Shown here in pieces: positions 1 to 8,787 of a stretch of 64,000 nt of DNA. Position 1 is the first letter of the stretch. Each line of letters begins with the position of its first letter. This DNA is from CAWKKW01 sp963850345 (GTDB lineage Bacteria > Acidobacteriota > Terriglobia > Terriglobales > Acidobacteriaceae). The notes beneath the pieces are model-generated. The model searched no databases and was not told the origin of the DNA. It was given only the letters and a program-made list of their open reading frames with translations. The translations under genes and the position numbers were made by a program. The DNA lies in assembly GCA_963850345.1 (NCBI GenBank), contig CAWKKW010000009.1:124001-188000 (forward strand), given 5' to 3'.

Positions 1-65
1 TCGCCGGGAATGCTCGACGAATTTCGCCACGTCCAAAACCCCTCATGGAAGCTTTGGGGCGAGCA

Positions 66-1070
66 TCAGGACAATGATTCGGACCCCTGGTCCATGCGCA
101 GCAAGATCTTGCCGACGTGTTCTCCACGTTCCATTCGGCGATGCGCTTCCGCGGCCTCGGCCAATGGAAAGATGCAATCGATAACCGGCCTTAACTGTCC
201 GTTTACGAACCTGGGCCAGACCTGTTGCTCGATAGAATCGCGCAGCCTCCGCTTCTCACTCACGGGCCGCGAACGCAGGGTTGACCCAGTGACCACAAGT
301 CGTTTGCGCATCAGCGTGCTTAGGTCGAGTTCCACCTTGTTTCCGCTTCCATGGGCAATGTGAATCAACCTGCCGTCCATAGCCAACAGGGCCAGGTGCT
401 TGGGAAAGTAATCGCCGCCGACCATGTCGAGGATTACGTCCACTCCTCGCCCACCAGACCACTCGAGAATGCCGGCAGCCCAATCTTCTTCACGATAGTT
501 GAAGGCACGCTCGCACCCAAGATCGATGCATGAGCGACACTTCGCGGCCGTTCCGGCGGTACTTACCACGTGCGCGCCAAATTCCCGAGCGATCTGAATG
601 GCGATCGTACCTATGCCGCTGCTGCCGCCTTGAATCAGCAGACGTTCACCGTGGAAGAGCCTGCGAGGCTCAAAGAGATTGGCCCAGACGGTAAAGACAG
701 CCTCAGGCAAAGCGGCCCAATCTACCAGGGACGCGTGCGTGGGAACGGGGAGACACTGCTCCGCCGGCGCGACACAATACTCCGCATATCCGCCGCCCGC
801 CAGCAACGCGCATACCGCATCGCCTACTCGCCACCGCGAGTCTACCTGCGATCCTGTGGCGGCAATGTGGCCGGAGACCTCAAGCCCCAGAATCTCAGAG
901 GCTCCGGCAGGGGGCGGGTAATGCCCGCGGCGCTGTAACAAATCGGCTCGATTGAGCCCCGCCGCGGCAACACGAATCAGAAGCTCATTGGGTGCTGGTT
1001 GAGGAGTTTCGACCTCGCCGATCGTGAGCTGATCAGCTTCCCCAGGCGCCAATACCAGAACTGCTCGCAT
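66..1070 (-). CDS. NAD(P)H:quinone oxidoreductase, zinc-independent MDR family (PIG3-like)
   Basis: A 334-residue cytosolic medium-chain dehydrogenase/reductase. It is expected to reduce quinones or reactive carbonyls with NADPH. The N-terminal GroES-like half contains the family pattern GLNRADLLQRRGHYPPP (from residue 38) and GLEVSGHI. The nucleotide-binding motif GGSSGIGTIAIQIA starts at residue 148. Zinc-ligand cysteines of alcohol dehydrogenases are not evident, and this fits the quinone oxidoreductase/PIG3 branch. The length is typical and the gene is complete, starting at ATG 1070. No obvious operon partner; the next gene on the same strand lies 102 bases upstream, beyond a terminator hairpin. 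Substrate specificity cannot be read from the sequence. Confidence 0.9.
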   Translation of the reverse strand: MRAVLVLAPGEADQLTIGEVETPQPAPNELLIRVAAAGLNRADLLQRRGHYPPPAGASEILGLEVSGHIAATGSQVDSRWRVGDAVCALLAGGGYAEYCVAPAEQCLPVPTHASLVDWAALPEAVFTVWANLFEPRRLFHGERLLIQGGSSGIGTIAIQIAREFGAHVVSTAGTAAKCRSCIDLGCERAFNYREEDWAAGILEWSGGRGVDVILDMVGGDYFPKHLALLAMDGRLIHIAHGSGNKVELDLSTLMRKRLVVTGSTLRSRPVSEKRRLRDSIEQQVWPRFVNGQLRPVIDCIFPLAEAAEAHRRMERGEHVGKILLRMDQGSESLS

Positions 1071-1126
1071 AACTGACCATAACTACCAAGTACCGAGACT
1101 CTCCGGGGCACTAACCCAAAGAAATG

Positions 1127-1153
1127 AAGGGTCCCGCAAGTTACGGGACCCTT
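1127..1153 (-). terminator. Intrinsic terminator downstream of the small basic protein gene
   Basis: A perfect 10-base-pair inverted repeat (AAGGGTCCCG / CGGGACCCTT) with a 7-nt loop. On the minus strand it is followed by a T-rich stretch (TTCATTTCTTT). It lies 20 bases after the stop codon of the minus-strand gene ending at 1173. Confidence 0.75.
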
Positions 1154-1172
1154 GGTCATCTCTAAGAGTCTC

Positions 1173-1418
1173 TTATGCCGAGGGAGACGCTGCCTTCTGT
1201 GCCTTACGAACCTTTGCCCAGCGCGCCTTTTGTGCGGCTGCAATCGCTTTCCTGCCGGCGGGACTCAGTGTGCGCGTGCCTCGTGCGCCCCTCTTACTAA
1301 CCGCATCTGAGGACTTACGTCCGGGAGCATTGAGCGGGCCGCCCTCGAGCAGCCTCTTCGCCTGTTGTAACCGGGTTATCTCTTCTTCAATTTCCTGCAC
1401 TACGCTGTTTATCGCCAT
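1173..1418 (-). CDS. Small basic conserved hypothetical protein with coiled-coil N-terminus
   Basis: An 81-residue protein if it starts at ATG 1418. An upstream TTG at 1463 in the same frame would give 96 residues, but ATG 1418 has a GGAG about 10 bases upstream. The N-terminus (VVQEIEEEITRLQQAKRLLEG) looks like a short amphipathic coiled coil. The C-terminus is Lys/Arg/Ala-rich (RKAIAAAQKARWAKVRKAQK), as in nucleic-acid-binding tails. I recall similar small proteins in acidobacterial genomes but cannot assign a function. It has its own terminator, which supports it being expressed. Confidence 0.6.
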   Translation of the reverse strand: MAINSVVQEIEEEITRLQQAKRLLEGGPLNAPGRKSSDAVSKRGARGTRTLSPAGRKAIAAAQKARWAKVRKAQKAASPSA

Positions 1419-1634
1419 GTAGCTGCTGCTCCATTCTTGATCTTGAGGTTCCGGTCCAGGCAACCGATCATTGCGCTCTTCGGGAGACGCAACCTGTATC
1501 TATCAAGTATAGGCACAAATGTTCTGCTCCGGCGGATCGGCAATTACATTTTATCCGGATCAATCTTACTTAAGTGTCATATCAGGCAATTACCCCTTCG
1601 GTAGCCTTAAGGGCGAAATAGCTTAGTAACTCAC

Positions 1635-3998
1635 TTATCGCCCGATAACCAGAAGCATCTCAGAGTCAGGTGCTTGCCAGGCCTGTGCTCCTTCGTGATT
1701 CAGCTTCCCAGACTGCTCATCCCAATGAAGGTGGGTAATCTTGCTATCGCCTTTCTCATAGGCATAAGTTTTGCCGTCGTCTTCATAGAGCGCGAAATCC
1801 ACGTCTGCTCCTGGATATACCTTCACCTTGGCGATCTTCTGCTCCTGGCTTGTGCTCTCGATCTGCTCTCCGACAGGAACTATCGATCCCGCCCGCACAA
1901 ACAGCGGTATCTGGTCGATCGGCGCCTCGACGTTTAACGTTTGTCCACCCTTGACTTGCTCGTTCGTCCAGTAGTTATACCAGTCGGAGCCCGCGGGTAA
2001 GTAGACCTCACGGTGAGTGGCTCCCTGGTCGGTAATCGGCGCAACCAGAAACGCCGGCCCAAACATATATTCGTCACCGAGGTCGGCCACTTTAGGATCA
2101 TCCGGAAAATCCATAAACAACGCCCGCATGATCGGGGCGCCGGTCTCATAGGTGTGGTAACCCAGCGAGTAGATGTACGGCATCAATTCGTAACGCAGCT
2201 TCAGGTATTTCTCCAGGATCGGCTCTGCCTGCTTACCGTACGACCAGACCTCGTTGTAAGTCCGGCTGCCGTGGGTTCTAAAGATGGGCAGGAACGTTGC
2301 ATACTCAAACCAGCGTGTATACAGCTCGCCATAGTCTTCGTACCCGCCGACTGTTGCGCGCGCGTCGGACGCATCGATCAGCGGTGGGTGCGCAGCGTGA
2401 TGCTCACCGGGCAGATATTGCCATCCACCCGTGTCGTTGCTCCAGTACGCGAAGCCGCTCGCCGAGAAATCAAGACCCGTAGGAATTTGGCGCTTCAACG
2501 TATCCCAGGTCGGGGCGATATCCGATGACCACATGATCGTGCCGTTACGCTGCGAACCCAGGTAGGCGTCGCGCGAGAGAATCAGCGCGCGCTGCTGCAG
2601 GTCGCGGCGGAATCCATCGTAGATAGATGCGGTGTGGAACAAAGGAAAGACGTTGAAGTAACGTGTTCCCGGACCAATCTTCCAGTAACTCCCGTTCGGC
2701 GGCAGGTCCGGCTCAGTTTCGTCTGCCCAGAAGGAATCAAACCCCTTGCTCACCAGATCTTTGCGAATCGTGTCCCAGTACCACCGTGCCGCTTCCGGAT
2801 TGGTCGTGTCTATATCGGAGCCCGCTCGATCGTAAGGCAGCCCATTCGTCGGCGTGCCGTCGGCCAGGTGTTCAAACCAGTTATTCTTCAGTAGTAAGTC
2901 ATAATAGCGGCTACCCGGAGTAAATCGCGGCCATACGCTGATCATGGTCTGAAAGCCCATATCATGCAGCTTTTTGTTCATCGCCGTTGGGTCGGGCCAC
3001 TTGGCGGGATCCATATCCATCTGTCCCATTTTCGTGTAATAGAACCAGTCCACGACGATTACATCGGCGGGTAAGTGCCGTTCGCGATAACCATTAGCCA
3101 CCGCCATCACTTCGTCCTGCGAACTGTAGCGCTGCTTGCACTGGATAAACCCGTAAGCCGCTTTGGGCAACAGCGGGGTTGCCCCGGTCAGCAAGCGATA
3201 ACCCTGGTAGATCTCATCGGTCGCCTTGCCCGCAATCACGAAGAAAGAAACGCGGTCGCCGACTTCGGAGGTCCACTTGATACGTTCATTGAACCCGGGC
3301 TCAATGGTTGTTCGAGACGGGTTATCCCAGATCATGCCGTAACCCAGGTTACTCACGAGAAAGGGAACACACACTGTCGGTCCACCCGTCGCTGTGTAGT
3401 TATGCCAGCAGTGCATGGTGTGGCCGCGATGATCGAGGTACCCCTCCTGGTTCTGCCCCAGGCCGTAGTAGTGTTCGTTTGCAGGGGATCGAAAGTCCGC
3501 GCCCACCTGGAAGAACGGCGCATCCGTCGGCCGTCGATCGTAGAGCACATCGGCATTGCCATCCTTATGATTCGGCACCGACATTGCCCATCCCTCCATG
3601 TCCAGCAGCGTCTTACCCTCCGGGGTCGCAATGACGATGTGTGCCCCGGGAGCCGAGCCATTAAAGAATTTGGAGATATCCACCTGGGTAGGAACTGGCT
3701 TACTCGGATGATCGGCTGCGACGGTGACCACCAGGCGCGACGACCGGTAGGCCTCCCCGGTCTCGTCTTTCGTGTGGCTCCAGCCGGCCGCTGCAGGCTT
3801 GGCGATAAATCCAAATCCTGGCCCTGCCAGCGCAGGCTCCGATTGCTTGCTCAAGGTGACTCGGATGATGTTGGGCGCGTAGGGCTCGAGCACGATCGTA
3901 GCGCCATTGTGGTCGAGTACAACCTTCTGCTCCTGCGCGCCCGCTGTCGCCATCAGCGACGCGGCAAACCCAACGAGTAAAACCATTTTCCTGAACAT
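1635..3998 (-). CDS. Secreted glycoside hydrolase family 31 (alpha-xylosidase/alpha-glucosidase type)
   Basis: A 787-residue exported GH31 enzyme with a signal peptide (MFRKMVLLVGFAASLMATAGAQ). The order is an N-terminal beta-sandwich (about 25-270), the (beta/alpha)8 catalytic barrel (about 280-640) and C-terminal beta domains. The catalytic nucleophile is Asp426 in FWADETEPD. The likely acid/base is Asp493 in MWSSDIAPTWD. The substrate-pocket sequence VIVVDWFYYTKMGQMDMD is typical of GH31. Members cleave terminal alpha-xylose or alpha-glucose residues, for example from xyloglucan fragments; which one cannot be settled here. The LacI-type repressor gene lies directly upstream on the same strand (215-base gap), which suggests local sugar-responsive control. 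Confidence 0.93.
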   Translation of the reverse strand: MFRKMVLLVGFAASLMATAGAQEQKVVLDHNGATIVLEPYAPNIIRVTLSKQSEPALAGPGFGFIAKPAAAGWSHTKDETGEAYRSSRLVVTVAADHPSKPVPTQVDISKFFNGSAPGAHIVIATPEGKTLLDMEGWAMSVPNHKDGNADVLYDRRPTDAPFFQVGADFRSPANEHYYGLGQNQEGYLDHRGHTMHCWHNYTATGGPTVCVPFLVSNLGYGMIWDNPSRTTIEPGFNERIKWTSEVGDRVSFFVIAGKATDEIYQGYRLLTGATPLLPKAAYGFIQCKQRYSSQDEVMAVANGYRERHLPADVIVVDWFYYTKMGQMDMDPAKWPDPTAMNKKLHDMGFQTMISVWPRFTPGSRYYDLLLKNNWFEHLADGTPTNGLPYDRAGSDIDTTNPEAARWYWDTIRKDLVSKGFDSFWADETEPDLPPNGSYWKIGPGTRYFNVFPLFHTASIYDGFRRDLQQRALILSRDAYLGSQRNGTIMWSSDIAPTWDTLKRQIPTGLDFSASGFAYWSNDTGGWQYLPGEHHAAHPPLIDASDARATVGGYEDYGELYTRWFEYATFLPIFRTHGSRTYNEVWSYGKQAEPILEKYLKLRYELMPYIYSLGYHTYETGAPIMRALFMDFPDDPKVADLGDEYMFGPAFLVAPITDQGATHREVYLPAGSDWYNYWTNEQVKGGQTLNVEAPIDQIPLFVRAGSIVPVGEQIESTSQEQKIAKVKVYPGADVDFALYEDDGKTYAYEKGDSKITHLHWDEQSGKLNHEGAQAWQAPDSEMLLVIGR

Positions 3999-4213
3999 TG
4001 CAGTCTTTGCTCCTGATTTTTGCTACCCGAACCGCTGCCCAAAGTTCAACCAGCGAGTGTAGTTGCTGAGGCTGGCTTGGGGAAGATCTTCGCGCGGGCT
4101 TGCGTGCAGCCTGGCCAGAAGAGGCCCTTGGACGCAATTAGCCCACCGCAGCCCGGCCACACCGCTGCTGTCTCTCAAGAATAAGGAGGAGTTGCCGCCC
4201 ACCCTCTCGCCAC

Positions 4214-5302
4214 TTAGGCAGGTTGCTCCAGCGCATTCTTCCGTCGTGTTTTCTTGGACGCAGCGGCCACTTGGCCAGTCGATTCGCGAACCGTAAGTGT
4301 CGGCTCCATCACGATCTCCGCCGCGAACTCCTTGGCGGGATGCGCGATCTTGTCCAGCAGAATGCGTGCGCCTTCATTGCCCATATCATGCAGCGGCTGA
4401 TGAATCGTCGTCAGGCTGGGCTTGAGATAGGCGGCACTGATCACATCATCAAAGCCGATAACCGAGATGTCTCCCGGAACACTCAGCCCCGCATCTTGAA
4501 TGGCACGAATGGCGCCGATCGCGGTGATGTCGTTAAAACACGAGAGGGCCGTGAAGTCGCGACTGCGAGCGAGTAACTCTTTCACCATGTCGTACCCTAA
4601 CTCGGGTGACCAGGTATCCGCCTGCAGCGTGAGGCATAACTCGGTTGTAACTCTCAGTCCGAGTCGCCGCGCGACCTGCATGGTGCTGCGCCAGCGAAAG
4701 TCGGAGTCGGGGATGAGTTCAGGTCCCCGCATGAAGGCGATCTTCCGGTGGCCTAACTCGTAAAGATGCCCCAGAGACAGTTCCGCGGCCTTCTCGTGAT
4801 CGAGGATGATGTTTGAAGTCCCAGGCCTCTGAATATGTCCGGAGATGGCCACAGTTGGCAGCGGAAGGTCGATGTCCGCACCCGTGTTCAGCAGCAGAAA
4901 GCCATCCACTGCGCGCTCCATCAGCATGCGCGGATATTCCTCGATCAACTCCGGCTTCCAGAAATGGCTGGCGGTGAAGTAGAAGTAATGCGACTTGATC
5001 AGGTGCTCTTCGACGCCGTTCAGCACCAGCGTGAGATAGCCTTCACTCAGGTTCGGCGCCAGCACGCCCACGGCCATGCTGCGTTTACTTCTTAGCGACC
5101 GCGCAAAGTAATTAGGTCGGTAGTGAAACTTCTTCGCCGCAGCGAACACACGTTCCCTGGTGTGCGCAGGGATCGACTTGGCAGTCGGTGAGTCGTTGAG
5201 TACCAGAGAAATCGTCGTCTGAGATAGATCGAGTAACTCTGATAACTTCTTCAGATTTACCCGGCCGTTATCTTCCTGGCTTTGCGTTTTGCTTTTCGCC
5301 AT
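4214..5302 (-). CDS. LacI-family transcriptional regulator
   Basis: A 362-residue repressor-type regulator. The N-terminal LacI helix-turn-helix is at residues about 15-70 (LKKLSELLDLSQTTISLVLN, then the hinge-helix region YRPNYFARSLRSKRS). It is followed by a periplasmic-binding-protein-like sugar-sensing domain (GVLAPNLSEGYLTLVLNGVE; ALSCFNDITAIGAIRAIQDAG; VIGFDDV). Length and architecture are normal. It precedes the GH31 gene on the same strand, so it probably controls use of an alpha-linked sugar or oligosaccharide. The short Lys/Arg-rich C-terminal tail (SKKTRRKNALEQ) is unusual but has no clear meaning. Confidence 0.93.
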   Translation of the reverse strand: MAKSKTQSQEDNGRVNLKKLSELLDLSQTTISLVLNDSPTAKSIPAHTRERVFAAAKKFHYRPNYFARSLRSKRSMAVGVLAPNLSEGYLTLVLNGVEEHLIKSHYFYFTASHFWKPELIEEYPRMLMERAVDGFLLLNTGADIDLPLPTVAISGHIQRPGTSNIILDHEKAAELSLGHLYELGHRKIAFMRGPELIPDSDFRWRSTMQVARRLGLRVTTELCLTLQADTWSPELGYDMVKELLARSRDFTALSCFNDITAIGAIRAIQDAGLSVPGDISVIGFDDVISAAYLKPSLTTIHQPLHDMGNEGARILLDKIAHPAKEFAAEIVMEPTLTVRESTGQVAAASKKTRRKNALEQPA

Positions 5303-5609
5303 TGCAAGAGGTTCCTGCCGCTTCGATTACACAGCGCATATTCCTGGCGTGGCAGCACACCAGATTTCGCACCACAAAAACGGTTTAGTCCACTCTACTA
5401 CGCAACCCGTGCTTCTCGCCCCTGGATGCACAAATATCGTTAACTCTGCCCGCACTGGAGCCACCGTCCAGCCGCATTATTAGGCTCCACGACTGGTGCG
5501 AATAGCATGGCTTCAGGGACAAGATGGCGCAGAATCAGGACGCGCCTGCATCCTAATTACTACGCGACGGGATTGTAAGCTGTATGGCACAGGCGAACGC
5601 AGAACTGGG
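5303..5609. other. Intergenic region upstream of the lacI-type gene; no gene seen
   Basis: 307 bases between the sigma factor gene's end and the regulator's start, both on the minus strand. I see no credible coding sequence. It contains AAACGGTTT (5378-5386), an odd-centred inverted repeat of the general LacI-operator kind, about 76 bases upstream of the regulator start. It could be an autoregulatory site, but such a short motif is weak evidence. Confidence 0.4.
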
Positions 5610-6185
5610 CTACAGAACCCGCCGAGGCCCAGGCTGGTTTTCATAAAATGCTTTAAACGACTTCTTGGCGCGGTGGATCAGGACCCGCATGTACTCGCGG
5701 TCCACTGAGAGTTCCCGGCAGACCTCGTCTTTATCGCGCTCCTCCAGAAACACCAGCTTCAGCAGCTTGCGATCCCGTTCGGCTAACTTGCTCAGTATCT
5801 CCCGAACGACCCGCTGCGCATCTTTCACCATCAGCCCGCTCAGTGCGTCCGGCTTGCGAGACGGAAAGCTGGTGTCTTCGTGATCCTCGATGGATTCGGT
5901 GCGCGAATGCGAGCGGTAATATTCCAGCAGCACGTTGTTGCAGACGGTGTTTACAAACGCGCCGAGTCGCTCGGCATGCTTCACTCCGCCTTCGTTCCGG
6001 ATCGACGTGAGCACCCGCGCAAAGGTCTCCTGCTTCACATCTTCGATCGCATCTCTCGAGTTCAAGCGCGACCGGAGCTTCAACTGGATCAGTTCACTGA
6101 AGTAGGAGACGAAATGCGCTTCCGTCCGGGCATCCCCCGCCCTTAGCCTGCCGAGATAGTCCGCGTCGAATGCGTGGAATTGCAA
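5610..6185 (-). CDS. RNA polymerase sigma factor, sigma-70/ECF-like
   Basis: A 191-residue sigma-70 family factor of ECF size. Region 2 is about residues 20-90 (DAIEDVKQETFARVLTSIRN, then LGAFVNTVCNNVLLEYYRS). Region 4 is about 120-180 (LSKLAERDRKLLKLVFLEE, DEVCRELSVDREYMRVLIHRAKKSFK). It would direct RNA polymerase to a small alternative promoter set. No anti-sigma factor gene is adjacent, so the signal it answers to is unknown. It is transcribed divergently from the mutM-like gene across a 280-base intergenic region. Confidence 0.9.
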   Translation of the reverse strand: MQFHAFDADYLGRLRAGDARTEAHFVSYFSELIQLKLRSRLNSRDAIEDVKQETFARVLTSIRNEGGVKHAERLGAFVNTVCNNVLLEYYRSHSRTESIEDHEDTSFPSRKPDALSGLMVKDAQRVVREILSKLAERDRKLLKLVFLEERDKDEVCRELSVDREYMRVLIHRAKKSFKAFYENQPGPRRVL

Positions 6186-6465
6186 GCCATCGTCCCCCGG
6201 AGAAAGTAGGTCGAACCTAAGTTTACACGTTCGTTAGTTTCTGACCTGTCAATCTTAGGGGCGACTACTTACCCAAAATCCTAACCGCCTTACCCGCACG
6301 TCTAACCTGCCGACTCTCGGGGAACACTCCGCAGTCACATCTCACCTATGTACCCACGTTCCTTGACCGGGACCAGGCTGCTTCACTCACCGTTGCGAGC
6401 TCGGCACGCTCTGTATCGTCCGAATCACTTGCAAACCCCCGCCTGTTCGCCGCAATCTGATAAGC

Positions 6466-7365
6466 ATGCCTGAGTTGCCCGACATCGCTGCCTACCTCCA
6501 CGCGCTCGAGGTACGCATCGTCGGCCAGCCGCTGGAGAAAATCCGCATCGCGAGTGCCTTTCTGCTGCGCACCGCACAACCGCCGCTTGAAACAGTCGAA
6601 GGTCGCTCCGTGCGCGAATTGCGGCGTGTCGGCAAACGCATCGCCATCGGTCTGGAAGGCGAACTGTGGGTGGTGCTCCACCTGATGATCGCCGGTCGCC
6701 TTCACTGGCGCGCGCCCGGAGCCGGGCTCGCCGGCCGCAATCAACTCGCCGCGTTCGACTTCCCGCAGGGCAGCCTGGTTCTCACGGAAGCTGGCAGCAA
6801 GCGTCGCGCGTCGTTATACATCGTCAGCGGCGAAGAGGGTCTGCAATCGCTGGACCCGGGTGGCATCGACATCTTCTCTGCCACTCCGGAGTCGTTCCGG
6901 GAGGCGCTCACCACCGAGAACCGCACCCTCAAACGCGCCCTCACCGACCCGCGCGTGCTCAGTGGGATCGGCAATGCCTACTCCGACGAGATCCTGCATG
7001 CGGCACAACTCTCGCCCCTTGCGCAGACTCACAAACTCCAGCCGCAGGAGTGGGAGCGCCTCTACGCCGCCACCCGCCAAACCATTCAGGCCTGGATGGA
7101 TGAACTGGAGGCCGAGGCAGGGAAGAAATTTCCCGAGAAGGTCACTGCCTTTCGCAAGGGAATGGCCGTGCACGGCCGCTTTGGCGAACCCTGCCCTCGA
7201 TGCGGTGCTCCGGTGCAGCGCATTCGCTACGCCGACAACGAGACCAACTACTGCCCCACCTGCCAGACCGGGGGAAAGATCCTCGCCGACCGCAGCCTCT
7301 CCCGCCTGCTCGGCTCCGACTGGCCCCGAACGCTCGACGAACTCGAAGCTCTGAAGCGCCGCTAG
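6466..7365 (+). CDS. mutM: Formamidopyrimidine-DNA glycosylase / endonuclease VIII family (Fpg/Nei)
   Basis: A 299-residue base-excision-repair glycosylase/AP lyase that removes oxidised bases. The catalytic N-terminus MPELPD supplies Pro2 and Glu3. Lys57 (RRVGKR) matches the conserved lysine. The helix-two-turn-helix is in SGIGNAYSDEILHAA (from residue 166). The C-terminal zinc finger has Cys243, Cys246, Cys263 and Cys266. The last zinc-finger strand reads CQTGGKILADRSLSRLLG, more divergent than the usual Fpg ending and followed by about 20 extra residues. This is therefore a divergent Fpg/Nei branch and substrate preference is uncertain. It is divergent from the sigma factor gene. Confidence 0.9.
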   Translation: MPELPDIAAYLHALEVRIVGQPLEKIRIASAFLLRTAQPPLETVEGRSVRELRRVGKRIAIGLEGELWVVLHLMIAGRLHWRAPGAGLAGRNQLAAFDFPQGSLVLTEAGSKRRASLYIVSGEEGLQSLDPGGIDIFSATPESFREALTTENRTLKRALTDPRVLSGIGNAYSDEILHAAQLSPLAQTHKLQPQEWERLYAATRQTIQAWMDELEAEAGKKFPEKVTAFRKGMAVHGRFGEPCPRCGAPVQRIRYADNETNYCPTCQTGGKILADRSLSRLLGSDWPRTLDELEALKRR

Positions 7366-7513
7366 ACGGCCGGGAGGCCGCGCTCCTTCAAGCTGAACTC
7401 AACCCATCACCCGCCCGAACTGTTACCCTAACAATGGAAACCGCAAACATTGAGAAAGTGACCGCGATCCTCCCTCAACGCGAGGTTCGACGGCTTGATA
7501 CGCCAGAGAGCGC

Positions 7514-8566
7514 ATGTTTTATCCCACAGATGATCTCCGCATAAAAGAGACCAAGGTCGTTCTGCCTCCGGTCTTTCTCGAAGAGGAAATGCCGGTTACC
7601 GAACAGGCCTCCGCCACCGTCTTTCAGGCCCGGGACGAGATCGTGAATATCCTCGCCGGCACAGATCGCCGCCTGCTTGCCGTGGTCGGCCCCTGCTCGA
7701 TCCACGACACCAAGGCGGCCCGCGAATACGCGGCCTTGCTCAAGACCGCCATGGCTGAGTTCTCCGATGAGTTGCGCATCATCATGCGCGTCTACTTCGA
7801 GAAGCCGCGCACCACGCTCGGTTGGAAGGGGCTCATCAACGATCCTTACCTCGACGAATCTTTCCGCATTAATGACGGCATGCGTATGGCGCGCCGCCTG
7901 CTGCTGGACCTGGCGGAGATGGGCGTCCCTGCCGGTACCGAGTTCCTTGACATGATCTCCCCGCAATACACCGCCGGCCTGGTGAGTTGGGGAGCCATCG
8001 GAGCCCGCACCACCGAGAGCCAGGGCCATCGCGAACTGGTCTCCGGACTCTCCTGTCCCGTCGGTTTCAAAAACGGCACCTCTGGCAACGTCAAGATCGC
8101 CATCGACGCGATTCTGTCCGCCAGCCATGCGCACACCTTTCTCGGTCATTCGAAGTATGGCCAGTCCGCGATTCTCTTCACCAGCGGCAATCCGGATTGC
8201 CACATCATCCTGCGCGGCGGCCGCGGCACCGTCAACTACGACGCGGCCTCAGTTGAAGACACCGCCCAGCAGATGCACAGGGCCGGCCTGTCGCCCCGCA
8301 TCATGATTGACTGCAGCCATGCCAACAGTCAGAAGGACCACCGTCGTCAACCTCTGGTCGCGCGCGACGTGTCCGCCCAGATTGCCGCAGGAGACCGCCG
8401 CATCATGGGCGTCATGATCGAGAGCAATCTGGTCGCTGGCGCACAGCCTCTCGTTCCCGGCCAACCCCTGGTCTATGGCCAGAGCATCACCGACGCATGC
8501 CTGGGCTGGGAGGAAACGCGGTCCACTCTTGAGGAACTCGCAGCCGCTGTTCGCGCCGGCAGATAA
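7514..8566 (+). CDS. 3-deoxy-7-phosphoheptulonate (DAHP) synthase, class I AroF/G/H type
   Basis: A 350-residue cytosolic enzyme for the first step of the shikimate pathway (phosphoenolpyruvate plus erythrose 4-phosphate to DAHP). Type I motifs are clear: VVGPCSIHD (PEP binding, about residue 56), MRVYFEKPRTTLGWKGL, GTEFLDMISPQY, GARTTESQGHRELVSGLS, VGFKNGTSGN, ILRGG and IMIDCSHANSQK. The length matches AroG/AroF of enteric bacteria. The N-terminal segment DDLRIKETKVVLPP is the part that mediates feedback inhibition in that family. The isozyme type (Phe-, Tyr- or Trp-sensitive) cannot be inferred. Start at ATG 7514. Confidence 0.95.
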   Translation: MFYPTDDLRIKETKVVLPPVFLEEEMPVTEQASATVFQARDEIVNILAGTDRRLLAVVGPCSIHDTKAAREYAALLKTAMAEFSDELRIIMRVYFEKPRTTLGWKGLINDPYLDESFRINDGMRMARRLLLDLAEMGVPAGTEFLDMISPQYTAGLVSWGAIGARTTESQGHRELVSGLSCPVGFKNGTSGNVKIAIDAILSASHAHTFLGHSKYGQSAILFTSGNPDCHIILRGGRGTVNYDAASVEDTAQQMHRAGLSPRIMIDCSHANSQKDHRRQPLVARDVSAQIAAGDRRIMGVMIESNLVAGAQPLVPGQPLVYGQSITDACLGWEETRSTLEELAAAVRAGR

Positions 8567-8787
8567 ATCGCAGCAGAGGTGCATTGCAGTCTATGGAAGT
8601 CGGCTCGCTTTTCCTGAGACCTCGATGAGCCGGGTAACCCCATCCTTCGCGCTGTTTGCGGAGGGTGGGGAAAACATGAAGCTCGTCCACAACCTAAGCT
8701 CTGCGTCCCCACCGATCCGTCCACAAACAAAACCCTCGACAAACCACAGGTCCAGCGTGATAAAACGTTTGACTGAAGAGGGAACTC

